Assembly (NCBI RefSeq): GCF_014873535.1
Contig: NZ_JADBEF010000001.1
Location: 7,564,001 to 7,628,000 of the forward strand
Length of the DNA: 64,000 bases
Direction of reading: 5' to 3'
Source of the DNA: Nonomuraea africana
Lineage (GTDB): Bacteria > Actinomycetota > Actinomycetes > Streptosporangiales > Streptosporangiaceae
Notes under the pieces: model-generated
Database searches by the model: none
Told to the model about the DNA's origin: nothing
What the model saw: the letters and a program-made list of their open reading frames with translations, nothing else
Translations under genes and position numbers: made by a program
Shown here: piece by piece, positions 1-7,370 of the stretch
How positions within the stretch are numbered: position 1 is the first letter of the stretch
Layout: the number at the start of each line of letters is the position of its first letter

Positions 1-389
1 ACGTGAAGTTCACCGCCCTCTACCTGCTCAGCGCGCTGGGCGGCTCGGTGCTCGGCTACTGGTTCGACGACCCGCGCACGCTGACGGTGGGCGCGTCGGG
101 CGCCATCTTCGGCCTGTTCGCCGCGATCTTCGTCGTGGGCCGGCGGCTCAGGTTCGACGTGCGCGGCGTGGCCGTCCTCATCGTCATCAACCTGGTGATC
201 ACGTTCGTCTTCCCCGGGATCAGCTGGACCGGTCACATCGGCGGTCTGATCACCGGTGCGGTGCTCGCCGCGGCGATGGCTTACGCCCCCAGAAGTCACC
301 GCGTCCTGTTCCAGACACTGGCGCTCCTGGGGGTCTTTCTGGCGCTCGTCGCCCTGGTCGTGATCAGGACCGGAGTGTTGCTCTCCTGA
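1..389 (+). CDS. Rhomboid family intramembrane serine protease (5' partial)
   Basis: C-terminal part of a rhomboid protease, a polytopic membrane enzyme that cleaves transmembrane helices. The GASGAIFG stretch is the rhomboid GxSG motif with the catalytic serine, and GHIGG near residue 75 of the visible part supplies the catalytic histidine in a later helix. At least four hydrophobic segments are visible. The N-terminal helices lie left of the window, so the GTG at position 3 is internal rather than a start. A rhomboid gene next to crgA at the division locus is a common actinobacterial arrangement. The substrate cannot be told from sequence. Confidence 0.85.
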   Translation, partial: VKFTALYLLSALGGSVLGYWFDDPRTLTVGASGAIFGLFAAIFVVGRRLRFDVRGVAVLIVINLVITFVFPGISWTGHIGGLITGAVLAAAMAYAPRSHRVLFQTLALLGVFLALVALVVIRTGVLLS

Positions 390-401
390 CTTTCCCCAGG
401 C

Positions 402-421
402 TGTGGAAAACCTGTGGAAAG
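402..421 (-). other. Two DnaA-box-like 9-mers
   Basis: On the minus strand, TTTTCCACA (plus 402-410) and CTTTCCACA (plus 413-421) resemble the DnaA box core TTNTCCACA. They lie in the short gap between the rhomboid and crgA stops. Only two boxes are visible, so this is not an origin; they could be isolated DnaA sites or chance. Confidence 0.3.
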
Positions 422-423
422 AA

Positions 424-669
424 CTAACGCCAGCGGGTGGAAAGCACCACACCGAAGATGATGAAAACGAACCCGATGAGCAGGTTCCAGTTGGCGAGCG
501 TCCCGAACAGGGGCGCTTGTGGGGCCACATAGTAGATCGCGATCCACAGGATCCCGATGATCCACGACACGACCATGGTCGGTGCCAGCCACCTCGGGCT
601 GATCTTGACCTCTTGCGACTTCTGCGGCGGTGTGTAAACCGCCTTCTTGCGTGTCTTCGGCTTGGGCAC
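424..669 (-). CDS. crgA: Cell division protein CrgA
   Basis: Small two-helix membrane protein (81 residues) that associates with FtsZ/FtsI at the actinobacterial septum and, in Streptomyces, inhibits premature Z-ring formation. After a basic cytoplasmic N-terminus come two hydrophobic helices (about residues 32-52 and 58-76) and the usual short C-terminus ending STRWR. I place the start at the GTG at 669-667, giving MPKPKTRKK: AGGAG lies seven bases upstream and this matches the family N-terminus. A longer ATG reading from 699 has no such ribosome site. Neighbours (rhomboid, sortase, pabA, pknB) match the conserved locus. Confidence 0.93.
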   Translation of the reverse strand: MPKPKTRKKAVYTPPQKSQEVKISPRWLAPTMVVSWIIGILWIAIYYVAPQAPLFGTLANWNLLIGFVFIIFGVVLSTRWR

Positions 670-800
670 TGGATAACTCCTGCTGGCGGCCTGGGCCATC
701 CGGACAGTCCCCAGGCTCTATCGTGTGGCCCAGGATAGTCGCCACGCGCGGGACATGGCGATCCCCGACATCCCCGGGCTCGCTGAATACGCTGATCAGC

Positions 801-1421
801 GTGAGGGCACTGCTGAGGACGTCCGGTGAGCTGAGCATCACGGCGGGCCTGGTCCTGCTCCTGTTCTGCGCCTACCTGCTCTGGGGCACCGGCGCCTACA
901 CCCAGCGCCAGCAGCTCCTCCTCCAGGAACAGCTCGCCGAAGAGCGGGACGAGACGCAGGGGACGTTGGGCAAGATCGCGCTCGGAAAGGCCGTCGCGCT
1001 GCTGCGGATCCCCCGGCTGGGCAAGGACTGGCAGTACGCCGTGGTCGAGGGCGTCGACGCCGAGCACCTGAAGAAGGGCCCAGGCCACTACCCCGGCTCG
1101 GCCGCGGCGGGCAGGATCGGCAACTTCGTCCTGTCGGGTCACCGCACCACGTACGCGGCGCCGTTCAACCGCATCGACGAGCTCAGGCGCGGCGACGAGA
1201 TCATCGTGGACGCGCGGGAGGCGCGCTACGTCTACCGCGTCACCTCGCAGGACATCGTGCAGCCCGAGGAGGTCGACGTCCTCGCCGCGGTGCCCGGCAA
1301 GCCCGACATCAGCCCCATCAGAGCGATGATCACGCTCATCAGCTGCCACCCCGAGTACTCGGCCGCCCAGCGGCTCATCGTGTACGGCGTGCTCAAGTCC
1401 ACCGAGCTGAGGAAGGTCTGA
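801..1421 (+). CDS. Class E sortase
   Basis: Membrane-anchored transpeptidase of about 206 residues, predicted to cleave a C-terminal sorting signal (LAXTG type in class E) and attach the protein to peptidoglycan or pilin. An N-terminal signal-anchor helix (about residues 12-32) is followed by the sortase fold. The catalytic His is in LSGHRTTY, the Cys in TLISCHP, and the Arg in AAQRLIVYG. The GTG at 801 is chosen because it starts just before the signal anchor; the ribosome site is weak, so the exact start is uncertain. It is followed two bases later by a tiny membrane gene and pabA, suggesting one transcript. No substrate with a sorting motif is visible nearby. Confidence 0.88.
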   Translation: MRALLRTSGELSITAGLVLLLFCAYLLWGTGAYTQRQQLLLQEQLAEERDETQGTLGKIALGKAVALLRIPRLGKDWQYAVVEGVDAEHLKKGPGHYPGSAAAGRIGNFVLSGHRTTYAAPFNRIDELRRGDEIIVDAREARYVYRVTSQDIVQPEEVDVLAAVPGKPDISPIRAMITLISCHPEYSAAQRLIVYGVLKSTELRKV

Positions 1422-1422
1422 C

Positions 1423-1581
1423 GTGTACGGCTGGATCTGGCGTCATCTGCCCGGCTCGATCGGAGCGCGGCTCCTCACCTCCCTCGTCCTGGTCGCCGTG
1501 GCGGGAGCCGTACTCTGGTATGTCGTATTTCCGCTACTCGAACCTGCGGTGACGTTGGATGAGGTGACCGTCCGCAAATGA
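1423..1581 (+). CDS. 52-residue single-helix membrane protein
   Basis: Small gene starting at GTG one base after the sortase stop and ending in an ATGA overlap with pabA. Its start MYGWIWRHLPG is followed by one long hydrophobic helix (about residues 17-39) and a short acidic-basic tail ending TVRK. Tight packing on both sides argues that it is translated and co-expressed with sortase and pabA. Function is unknown; it could be a partner of the sortase, but that is only an inference from position. Confidence 0.72.
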   Translation: MYGWIWRHLPGSIGARLLTSLVLVAVAGAVLWYVVFPLLEPAVTLDEVTVRK

Positions 1582-2144
1582 TCCTGGTGGTGGACAACCA
1601 CGACAGCTTCGTCCACAACATCGTGCAGTACCTGCGCGAGCTGGGCGCCACGTGTGACGTCCTGCCGCGTGACGTGGTCGCCGTGGAGGACGCCGACCGC
1701 TACGACGGCGTGCTGGTGAGCCCCGGGCCCGGGACGCCCGAGGCGGCGGGCGTCAGCGTGCCCCTGGTGCGGTACGCGGCCGAGCGGGACATCCCGCTGC
1801 TCGGTGTGTGCCTCGGGCACCAGGCGATCGCCGTGGCGTACGGTGCGACGGTCTCCAGGGCGCCCGAGCTCATGCACGGGCGGACGAGCGCGGTCACGCA
1901 CGACGGCAGAGGGGTCTTCGAGGGGCTGCCGTCGCCTGTGACGATGACGCGCTACCACTCGCTCGCGGTACGGCCTGAGACGGTCCCTGAGGAGCTCGAG
2001 GTGAGCGCCCGGACGGAGGAGGGGGTCATCATGGGCCTCAGGCACCGCTTCGCGCCTGTCGAGGGCGTCCAGTTCCATCCCGAGTCGGTGCTGTCGGAGC
2101 ACGGGCACTGGCTCCTGGGGAACTGGCTCAAGTCGATCGTGTAA
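1578..2144 (+). CDS. pabA: Aminodeoxychorismate/anthranilate synthase component II (glutamine amidotransferase)
   Basis: Class I glutamine amidotransferase of 188 residues that releases ammonia from glutamine for a chorismate-using partner (PabB for folate, or TrpE for tryptophan). The nucleophile is in GVCLGHQ (about residue 77), and the C-terminal HPES carries the His and Glu of the triad. The N-terminus ILVVDNHDSFVHN is typical. The ATG overlaps the previous stop as ATGA. No component I gene is nearby, so folate versus tryptophan use is not decided; the copy at the pknB locus in actinobacteria is normally annotated pabA/trpG. Confidence 0.93.
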   Translation: MILVVDNHDSFVHNIVQYLRELGATCDVLPRDVVAVEDADRYDGVLVSPGPGTPEAAGVSVPLVRYAAERDIPLLGVCLGHQAIAVAYGATVSRAPELMHGRTSAVTHDGRGVFEGLPSPVTMTRYHSLAVRPETVPEELEVSARTEEGVIMGLRHRFAPVEGVQFHPESVLSEHGHWLLGNWLKSIV

Positions 2145-2175
2145 CGCTACGGGGCCGCCGAACGACTACTCAATG

Positions 2176-2472
2176 AACGTCCCCGCCATTGCCCCCGAGT
2201 GGCGGGGACGTTTCCATGCGACTTGCGGTGTTTCCACGCGACTTCCGGTGTGGACGTCCCCGGCGCTCGATCTGCCCCCGAGTGGCGGGGACGTTTCCAT
2301 GCGACTTGCGGTGTTTCCACGCGACTTCCGGTGTGGACGTCCCCGGCGCTCGATCTGCCCCCGAGTGGCGGGGACGTTTCCATGCGACTTGCGGTGTTTC
2401 CACGCGACTTCCGGTGTGGACGTCCCCGGCGCTCGATCTGCCCCCGAGTGGCGGGGACGTTTCCATGCGACC
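2176..2472. repeat. Tandem array of an 83-bp unit, about 3.4 copies
   Basis: The block beginning GCCCCCGAGTGGCGGGGACG recurs at 2191, 2274, 2357 and 2440, exactly 83 bp apart, and the copies look identical by eye. The fourth copy stops after about 33 bases. Each unit carries the arms CGTCCCCGGC and GGCGGGGACG, so every copy can fold into a hairpin. The leftmost hairpin is a perfect 12-bp stem (2176-2187 with 2201-2212). Reading frames cross the array on both strands only because 83 is not a multiple of three and no stops occur. It fills the gap between convergent pabA and pknB. Confidence 0.92.
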
Positions 2473-2483
2473 AGGTACACACG

Positions 2484-2518
2484 GCAGCGGCCCTCTCCCA
2501 GAGGGAGAGGGCCGCTGT
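2484..2518. terminator. Bidirectional terminator-like hairpin
   Basis: Sixteen-base arms (2484-2499 and 2503-2518) around a 3-base loop, with a single G:T pair at the base of the stem. It sits ten bases beyond the pknB stop and after pabA, so it can serve both convergent transcripts. There is no clear T tract, as is usual in high-GC actinobacteria. Confidence 0.7.
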
Positions 2519-2528
2519 CAGGTCGGGG

Positions 2529-4385
2529 TCACGGGCCGAGGTCTGGCGGCTCGCCGTCGCCCGGGTCTTCCGTCGTGTCGTCGGTCGGGATGTCCGTGGG
2601 CTCGTCGGTCGGCGTGAACGTCGGCTCCTCCGTCGGCTGGACGTCAGGCCCGGTGGAGACCACGATCGTGACCGTCGTCTTCTGGTTCTGGTTCGTCCCC
2701 GCCTCGGGGCTCTGCGTGATGACCGTGCCAGGCGGCTGGTCAGCAGCCTGCGGGACGACCTTCACCCTGAAGCCCTCGGCCTTGAGCGTCCGCTCGGCGT
2801 CCTCCTGTGTCTGGCCCACCACGCTGGGCACCGGCACCTGCGCCTTGGGCACGTAGAGCTTGACCGAGGTGCCTTCCTCGACCGACTCGCCCGACTTGGG
2901 CTTGGTGTCGAAGACCTTGTTCTGCTCCCTGGAGGAGACCGCCGGGGTGATCACACCCTCCAGCTTCACCGCATCCAACGCGGCTCTGGCCTCCTCGGGC
3001 GTCATGCCGATCAGCCCGTCGGGCACCTGGACCTTCTTCACGCCCTTGGAGACCTTGAGCGTCACCGTGGCGCCCTCGTCGACCTTGGTGCCAGCCTGCG
3101 GGTCGGTGCTGATGACCACACCCTTCTCGACCTCGGTGCTGTGCTCCTCCACGACCGCCGGCTTCAGCTTGAGGCTGGCGAGCTTGGCCTCGGCGTCCTC
3201 CTGGGTCTGCGTCGCCAGCGGCGGCACCGTGACCTGTGTCGCGGTCGGCGTGCCCTCGGAGGCGAGGAACTTGTAGCCCACGAAGACGAACGCGCCGATG
3301 ATCAGCAGCGGGATCAGGACCCACGCCGCCGTCTTCACCGCCGTGTTGCCGCCACCGCCACCGCCGCCGCCCGCGCGGCGCCTGCCGCCACGGGTGGGCG
3401 GGTCGCCCTCGCCGTACTCGTAGGGCGGGATCGCGCCCGTGCGCTGGGTGGCGGGGCCGGCGCCCTGGGTGGCGGCCATGGTGCGGGTGCCCGAGCCGTA
3501 GCCGTTGGACAGCGTCATCGTCTGCGCCTCGACCGGCATGCCGGTCATCGCACGCTGTATGTCGGCGCGCATCTCACCCGCGCCCTGGTAGCGGTGCGCC
3601 GGGTCCTTGGCCATCGCCTTCAGCACGATGGCGTCGGCCCACTTGGGGATCTCGGGGTCGATCTGCGACGGCGGGATGGGCTCCTCGCGCACGTGCTGGT
3701 AGGCGATCGCGACAGGGGAGTCGCCGGTGAACGGCGGCTGCCCCGTCAGCAGCTCGTACAGCACGCAGCCGGTGGAGTAGATGTCGCTGCGGGCGTCGAC
3801 CCGCTCGCCCCGGGCCTGCTCGGGGGAGAGGTACTGCGCTGTCCCTATCACCTGCGCCGTCTGCGTCATCGTGGCCGCGGAGTCGGCCATCGCGCGCGCG
3901 ATGCCGAAGTCCATGACCTTGACGTCACCGTTGCGGGTGATCATCACGTTGGCCGGCTTGATGTCGCGGTGCACGATGCCGCCGCGGTGGCTGTAGTCGA
4001 GCGCCCGCAGGATGCCGTCGACCAGCTCGACCGCGCGCTCGGGCAGCAACCGCCGGTCGGCCCGCAGCAGGTCGCGCAGGGTGCGGCCGTCGACGTACTC
4101 CATCACGATGTACGGCACCGGCGCGCCCTCGGACGTGTCCTCGCCCGTGTCGTAGACCGCGACGACGGCGGGGTGGTTCAGCGACGCCGCGGACTGCGCC
4201 TCGCGACGGAAACGGGCCTGGAAGGTGTGGTCACGCGCGAGATCGGCCCGGAGCGTCTTGATCGCGACGATGCGGTCCAGCCGGATGTCTCGGGCGCGAT
4301 ACACCTCGGCCATGCCGCCACGCCCGACGACGCCGTCGAGCTCGTAGCGACCTCCGAGTAGCCGAGGCTGAGTCATTTCCTGCAC
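2529..4385 (-). CDS. pknB: Serine/threonine protein kinase PknB with three PASTA domains
   Basis: Transmembrane Hanks-type kinase of about 618 residues controlling cell wall synthesis and division. The kinase domain (about residues 13-275) has the glycine loop GRGGMAEVY, lysine in VAIKTL, catalytic HRDIKPAN, DFG in MDFGIARA and a Thr-rich activation loop before GTAQYLSPEQ. A Gly-rich linker precedes one membrane helix (about 353-373). Outside are three PASTA repeats that bind muropeptide/lipid II, then an acidic Pro/Thr tail. It is last in the fhaA-to-pknB operon. The start is either GTG at 4385 or the ATG at 4376; neither has an ideal ribosome site. Confidence 0.95.
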   Translation of the reverse strand: MQEMTQPRLLGGRYELDGVVGRGGMAEVYRARDIRLDRIVAIKTLRADLARDHTFQARFRREAQSAASLNHPAVVAVYDTGEDTSEGAPVPYIVMEYVDGRTLRDLLRADRRLLPERAVELVDGILRALDYSHRGGIVHRDIKPANVMITRNGDVKVMDFGIARAMADSAATMTQTAQVIGTAQYLSPEQARGERVDARSDIYSTGCVLYELLTGQPPFTGDSPVAIAYQHVREEPIPPSQIDPEIPKWADAIVLKAMAKDPAHRYQGAGEMRADIQRAMTGMPVEAQTMTLSNGYGSGTRTMAATQGAGPATQRTGAIPPYEYGEGDPPTRGGRRRAGGGGGGGGNTAVKTAAWVLIPLLIIGAFVFVGYKFLASEGTPTATQVTVPPLATQTQEDAEAKLASLKLKPAVVEEHSTEVEKGVVISTDPQAGTKVDEGATVTLKVSKGVKKVQVPDGLIGMTPEEARAALDAVKLEGVITPAVSSREQNKVFDTKPKSGESVEEGTSVKLYVPKAQVPVPSVVGQTQEDAERTLKAEGFRVKVVPQAADQPPGTVITQSPEAGTNQNQKTTVTIVVSTGPDVQPTEEPTFTPTDEPTDIPTDDTTEDPGDGEPPDLGP

Positions 4386-4458
4386 TGTCCCTTACCGTTC
4401 ATCTTGGGTACCGGCCGGCTCGCGGGCCGCCAGTGTCCATCATCGACCCCGCGACGCA

Positions 4459-5916
4459 TCACGTCTCCTCGTTCGGCGGGATGGTTTCGCCCGGGTCTGG
4501 GGAGCCACTTGTTGTCACTGTTGGCGTCGGGGTGGGGGTTGGCGTTGGGGTGGGCGTCGGTGTCGTCGGGGTCGGTGTAGGCGTCGGTGTCTTCGTCGGC
4601 CGCTGCGTGGGAGAAGCCGACGTGCTTACCGTAGCTGACCGTGAGGGTACCGGCCGTGACGTCCTCGACGGAACCGTGGCGGGCCGCCGGGATGGTGTCT
4701 TGGTCCTGCTCGGCTTCACGGTAGGGCGGGTTTCCGCCGTTTTTGTGGGCTCTATCACGTTGGGTGTTTCGTTGGGGCTGAAATTGGCGATAGTGAATGT
4801 CCCAAGCCCCACAGCCGCCGCGCATCCGGCCGTCGCGACCAGCACCGTGGTGCGCCGCCTGCGCCGCCGCGCGTCGGGGGCGGCCCGGGTCTCGGGCGCC
4901 CACGGTTCGGGGTCGGTCGGCGCGGGCCGGGGGTCGGTGGCGGCCCCGCCGTACGGTGGCTCGGTGGGCACGCCGTACGGCAGGTCGGTCGGCACGCCGT
5001 ACGGCGGATTGGTGCCCGCGCCGCCGTACGCCGGGTCGACCCGGAAACCGCCGGGGTCGGTGAGCATCGAGAGCTCGGTGCCGGCGTCGTCGGCGCCGAG
5101 CACCGACTCGCGCAGGACGAACGCCCGGTCGGCCAGCTCGCGCGCGCTCGCGGGCCGCATCGAGGGCTCCTTGGCGAGCAGCGCCATGACCAGCCCGCGC
5201 ACGGGCGCGGGGATCGACTCAGGCAGCGGCGGCGGCGGTGCGCTGAGGTGCTGGAGCGCTATCGCCACCTGGCTGTCGGCGTGGAACGGCGTGCTGCCCG
5301 TCAGGCACTCGTAGGCCACCACGCCCAGGGAGTAGAGGTCGGTGGCGGGCGTCAGCGGCAGACCCTGCGCCTGTTCGGGGCTGACGTACTGGGCGGTGCC
5401 GAGCACGGTGCCCGTCTGCGTGACGGGCGCGGCCTCCATGGCGCGGGCGATGCCGAAGTCGGTGACCTTGATCGTGCCCTCGCGGGTGACGAGTAGGTTG
5501 CCGGGCTTGATGTCGCGGTGGATGACGCCCGCGGTGTGGGCGGCCTGCAGCGCCTTGGCGGTCTGGTGGATCACGTCGAGCGCCACCTCGGGGCCCAGCG
5601 CGCCGGTGCGGGCGAGGATCGCCGACAGCGGCTCGCCGGGGACCAGCTCCATCACCAGGTAGGCCAGCTCGCTCGACTCGCCGTAGTCGAAGACCTGGGC
5701 GATGCCGGGGTCGGACAGGCCCGCGGTGATGCGCGCCTCGTTGCGGAAGCGGGCGAGGAAGCTCGGGTCGGCGGCCACGCCGCCCCGCATGATCTTGACG
5801 GCGACCTCGCGGCCGAGCAGTTCGTCCCTGGCCCGCCAGACCTCGCCCATGCCGCCGACGGCGATGCGCGACACCAGGAGGTAGCGCTCGCCAAGCCTGC
5901 GGCTGGGGGAGGTCAC
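4459..5916 (-). CDS. pknA: Serine/threonine protein kinase PknA-like
   Basis: Second Hanks-type kinase of the operon (485 residues). The kinase domain occupies about residues 10-270, with GRxGGM-type loop AVGGMGEVW, lysine VAVKIM, HRDIKPGN and DFGIARA. A linker with repeated PPYG motifs follows, then a basic stretch, one membrane helix (TVLVATAGCAAAVGLGTFTI) and a Ser/Thr/Pro tail ending in a run of alternating Thr-Pro. Unlike PknB it has no PASTA repeats. The start is the GTG at 5916, overlapping the pbpA stop as GTGA; reading further upstream would only extend antisense through pbpA. Expected to phosphorylate division and wall proteins with PknB. Confidence 0.93.
   Translation of the reverse strand: MTSPSRRLGERYLLVSRIAVGGMGEVWRARDELLGREVAVKIMRGGVAADPSFLARFRNEARITAGLSDPGIAQVFDYGESSELAYLVMELVPGEPLSAILARTGALGPEVALDVIHQTAKALQAAHTAGVIHRDIKPGNLLVTREGTIKVTDFGIARAMEAAPVTQTGTVLGTAQYVSPEQAQGLPLTPATDLYSLGVVAYECLTGSTPFHADSQVAIALQHLSAPPPPLPESIPAPVRGLVMALLAKEPSMRPASARELADRAFVLRESVLGADDAGTELSMLTDPGGFRVDPAYGGAGTNPPYGVPTDLPYGVPTEPPYGGAATDPRPAPTDPEPWAPETRAAPDARRRRRRTTVLVATAGCAAAVGLGTFTIANFSPNETPNVIEPTKTAETRPTVKPSRTKTPSRRPATVPSRTSRPVPSRSATVSTSASPTQRPTKTPTPTPTPTTPTPTPTPTPTPTPTVTTSGSPDPGETIPPNEET
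4508..4602 (-). repeat. Thr-Pro coding microsatellite in the pknA 3' end
   Basis: On the plus strand this stretch is a run of near-repeated GGCGTCGGGGTG-type hexamers, which on the minus strand encode about 15 Thr-Pro dipeptides in the extracellular tail of the PknA-like kinase. Such a run is prone to slippage in multiples of six, which would change tail length without breaking the frame. Confidence 0.7.
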
Positions 5917-7370
5917 TTGGCGAGCACCGCCTCCATCACGGCCTTCGCGATGGGCGCCGCGGTCTGACCACCGGAGGCGTCGGTGCCGGCGCTGCCGGAC
6001 TCGACGATGACCGCGACAGCGACCTGCGGGTCCTGGGCGGGTGCGAAGGAGATGAACCAGGCGTGCGGCGCCCTGCCCTGGGCGGTCTGCGCGGTGCCGG
6101 TCTTGCCGCCCACCTCGACGCCGGGGATCTGGGCGCGGCTGGCGGTGCCGTTGTTGACGACGCTGACCATCATCTGCCTGAGCTTGGCCGCGGTCTCCGG
6201 GCTGACGGCCTCGGAGAGCTCCTCGGGCTCGGCCTCGTCGATGGTGTCGTTCTTGGCGTCGGTGATCTTCTGCACCAGGTAGGGCTTCATGACCTTGCCG
6301 TCGTTGGCGATGCCAGCGGCGATCATGGCCATCTGGAGCGGCGTCATCTGGTTGCTGCGCTGGCCGATGGAGGCCTGCGCGAGCGCCGCCTGGTCCTCCT
6401 TGGGACCGACGTCGCTCTTGGACACGCCCATGGGGATGGTCAGCGGCTGGCCGACGCCGAACTTGCTCGCCTGCTCGGCCATCTGGTCGTAGCCGAGATC
6501 CATGCCGATCTTGCCGAACGGCGTGTTGCACGAGCGCTCGAGCGCGTAGACCAACGGCACCTGGCCGCCACCGCAGGCCGCGCCGCCCGAGTTGGGCAGG
6601 TCGGCGGTGGTGTTGGGCAGGTCGAGCACCTGGGGCGCGGGGACGACCGTCTGCCCGTCGCGGCTGGAGTCGTCCTCGAGGAAGGCCGCCGCGGTCAGCA
6701 CCTTGTAGGTGGAGCCGGGCGGATAAGTGCGATTGATCGCCCTGTTGACCAGCGGGCCGTTGGTCTTGTCCTCGTCGAGCTTGTTGTAGGCGTCGAACAC
6801 CGTCTCCTTGTTGGTGCCCGACAGCACGTTGGGGTCATAGGTCGGCAGCGAGACCATGGTCAGGATCGCCCCGGTCTTCGGGTTGAGGGCGACGACCGCC
6901 CCCCTCTTGCCGCTGGCCGCCAGCGCCTCGTGGGCCGCCTTCTGCGCCCGGGGGTTGATCGTCACCTCGACGTTGGCGCCGCGGGTCGGCTCGCCGGTGA
7001 ACAGGTCGATGCTCCTGCGCAGCAGCAGGTCGGGGTGGGTCGAGTCGAGGTAGCGGTTCTCGCTGCCCTCGACCGCCGACGCGCTCTCAGGCGAGAAGTA
7101 GCCGGTGACGTGCGCGAAGACCTTGCCGTCGGGGTAGTTCCTGACGAAGCGGAAGTCGCCCTTCTTCTTCTCCACCGACTCGGCCAGGATCGTGCCGCCG
7201 GCCGTGATCCGGCCGCGCTGGACCTCGTAGCGGTCGTAGAAGTTGCGCTTGTTCCTGGCGTCCTCGTTGAAAGTCTCGGCCTTGATGGCCTGTATGTAGT
7301 TCACGTTCACCATGAGCAGCCCGAACATGACCAGACATGCCACGGCCGCGCGCTTCAGAGTGCCGTTCAT
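5913..7370 (-). CDS. pbpA: Penicillin-binding protein PbpA (class B transpeptidase)
   Basis: Peptidoglycan DD-transpeptidase of 485 residues, anchored by an N-terminal helix (about residues 7-27). Catalytic motifs are in order: SxxK in PPGSTYKVL (near residue 218), SxN in ERSCNTPF, and KTG in VGGKTGTAQ. In actinobacteria PbpA works with RodA/FtsW at septum or apex, and is regulated by PknB. It overlaps rodA upstream (ATGA) and pknA downstream (GTGA), so the three are translationally coupled. Length is normal for the family. Confidence 0.95.
   Translation of the reverse strand: MNGTLKRAAVACLVMFGLLMVNVNYIQAIKAETFNEDARNKRNFYDRYEVQRGRITAGGTILAESVEKKKGDFRFVRNYPDGKVFAHVTGYFSPESASAVEGSENRYLDSTHPDLLLRRSIDLFTGEPTRGANVEVTINPRAQKAAHEALAASGKRGAVVALNPKTGAILTMVSLPTYDPNVLSGTNKETVFDAYNKLDEDKTNGPLVNRAINRTYPPGSTYKVLTAAAFLEDDSSRDGQTVVPAPQVLDLPNTTADLPNSGGAACGGGQVPLVYALERSCNTPFGKIGMDLGYDQMAEQASKFGVGQPLTIPMGVSKSDVGPKEDQAALAQASIGQRSNQMTPLQMAMIAAGIANDGKVMKPYLVQKITDAKNDTIDEAEPEELSEAVSPETAAKLRQMMVSVVNNGTASRAQIPGVEVGGKTGTAQTAQGRAPHAWFISFAPAQDPQVAVAVIVESGSAGTDASGGQTAAPIAKAVMEAVLAK

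Noticed and set aside
2176-2472. CRISPR array
   Set aside because: Unit is 83 bp, directly repeated with no unique spacers, and there are no cas genes.
2147-2482. Repeat-containing short proteins on both strands in the 83-bp array
   Set aside because: All frames stay open because the unit lacks stops; no ribosome sites; protein repeats change frame with each unit.
2199-4361. 720-residue plus-strand open frame opposite pknB
   Set aside because: It runs through the 83-bp repeats and then antisense to a well-supported kinase; composition is Arg/Leu/Gly/His-rich as expected of a GC-rich shadow frame.
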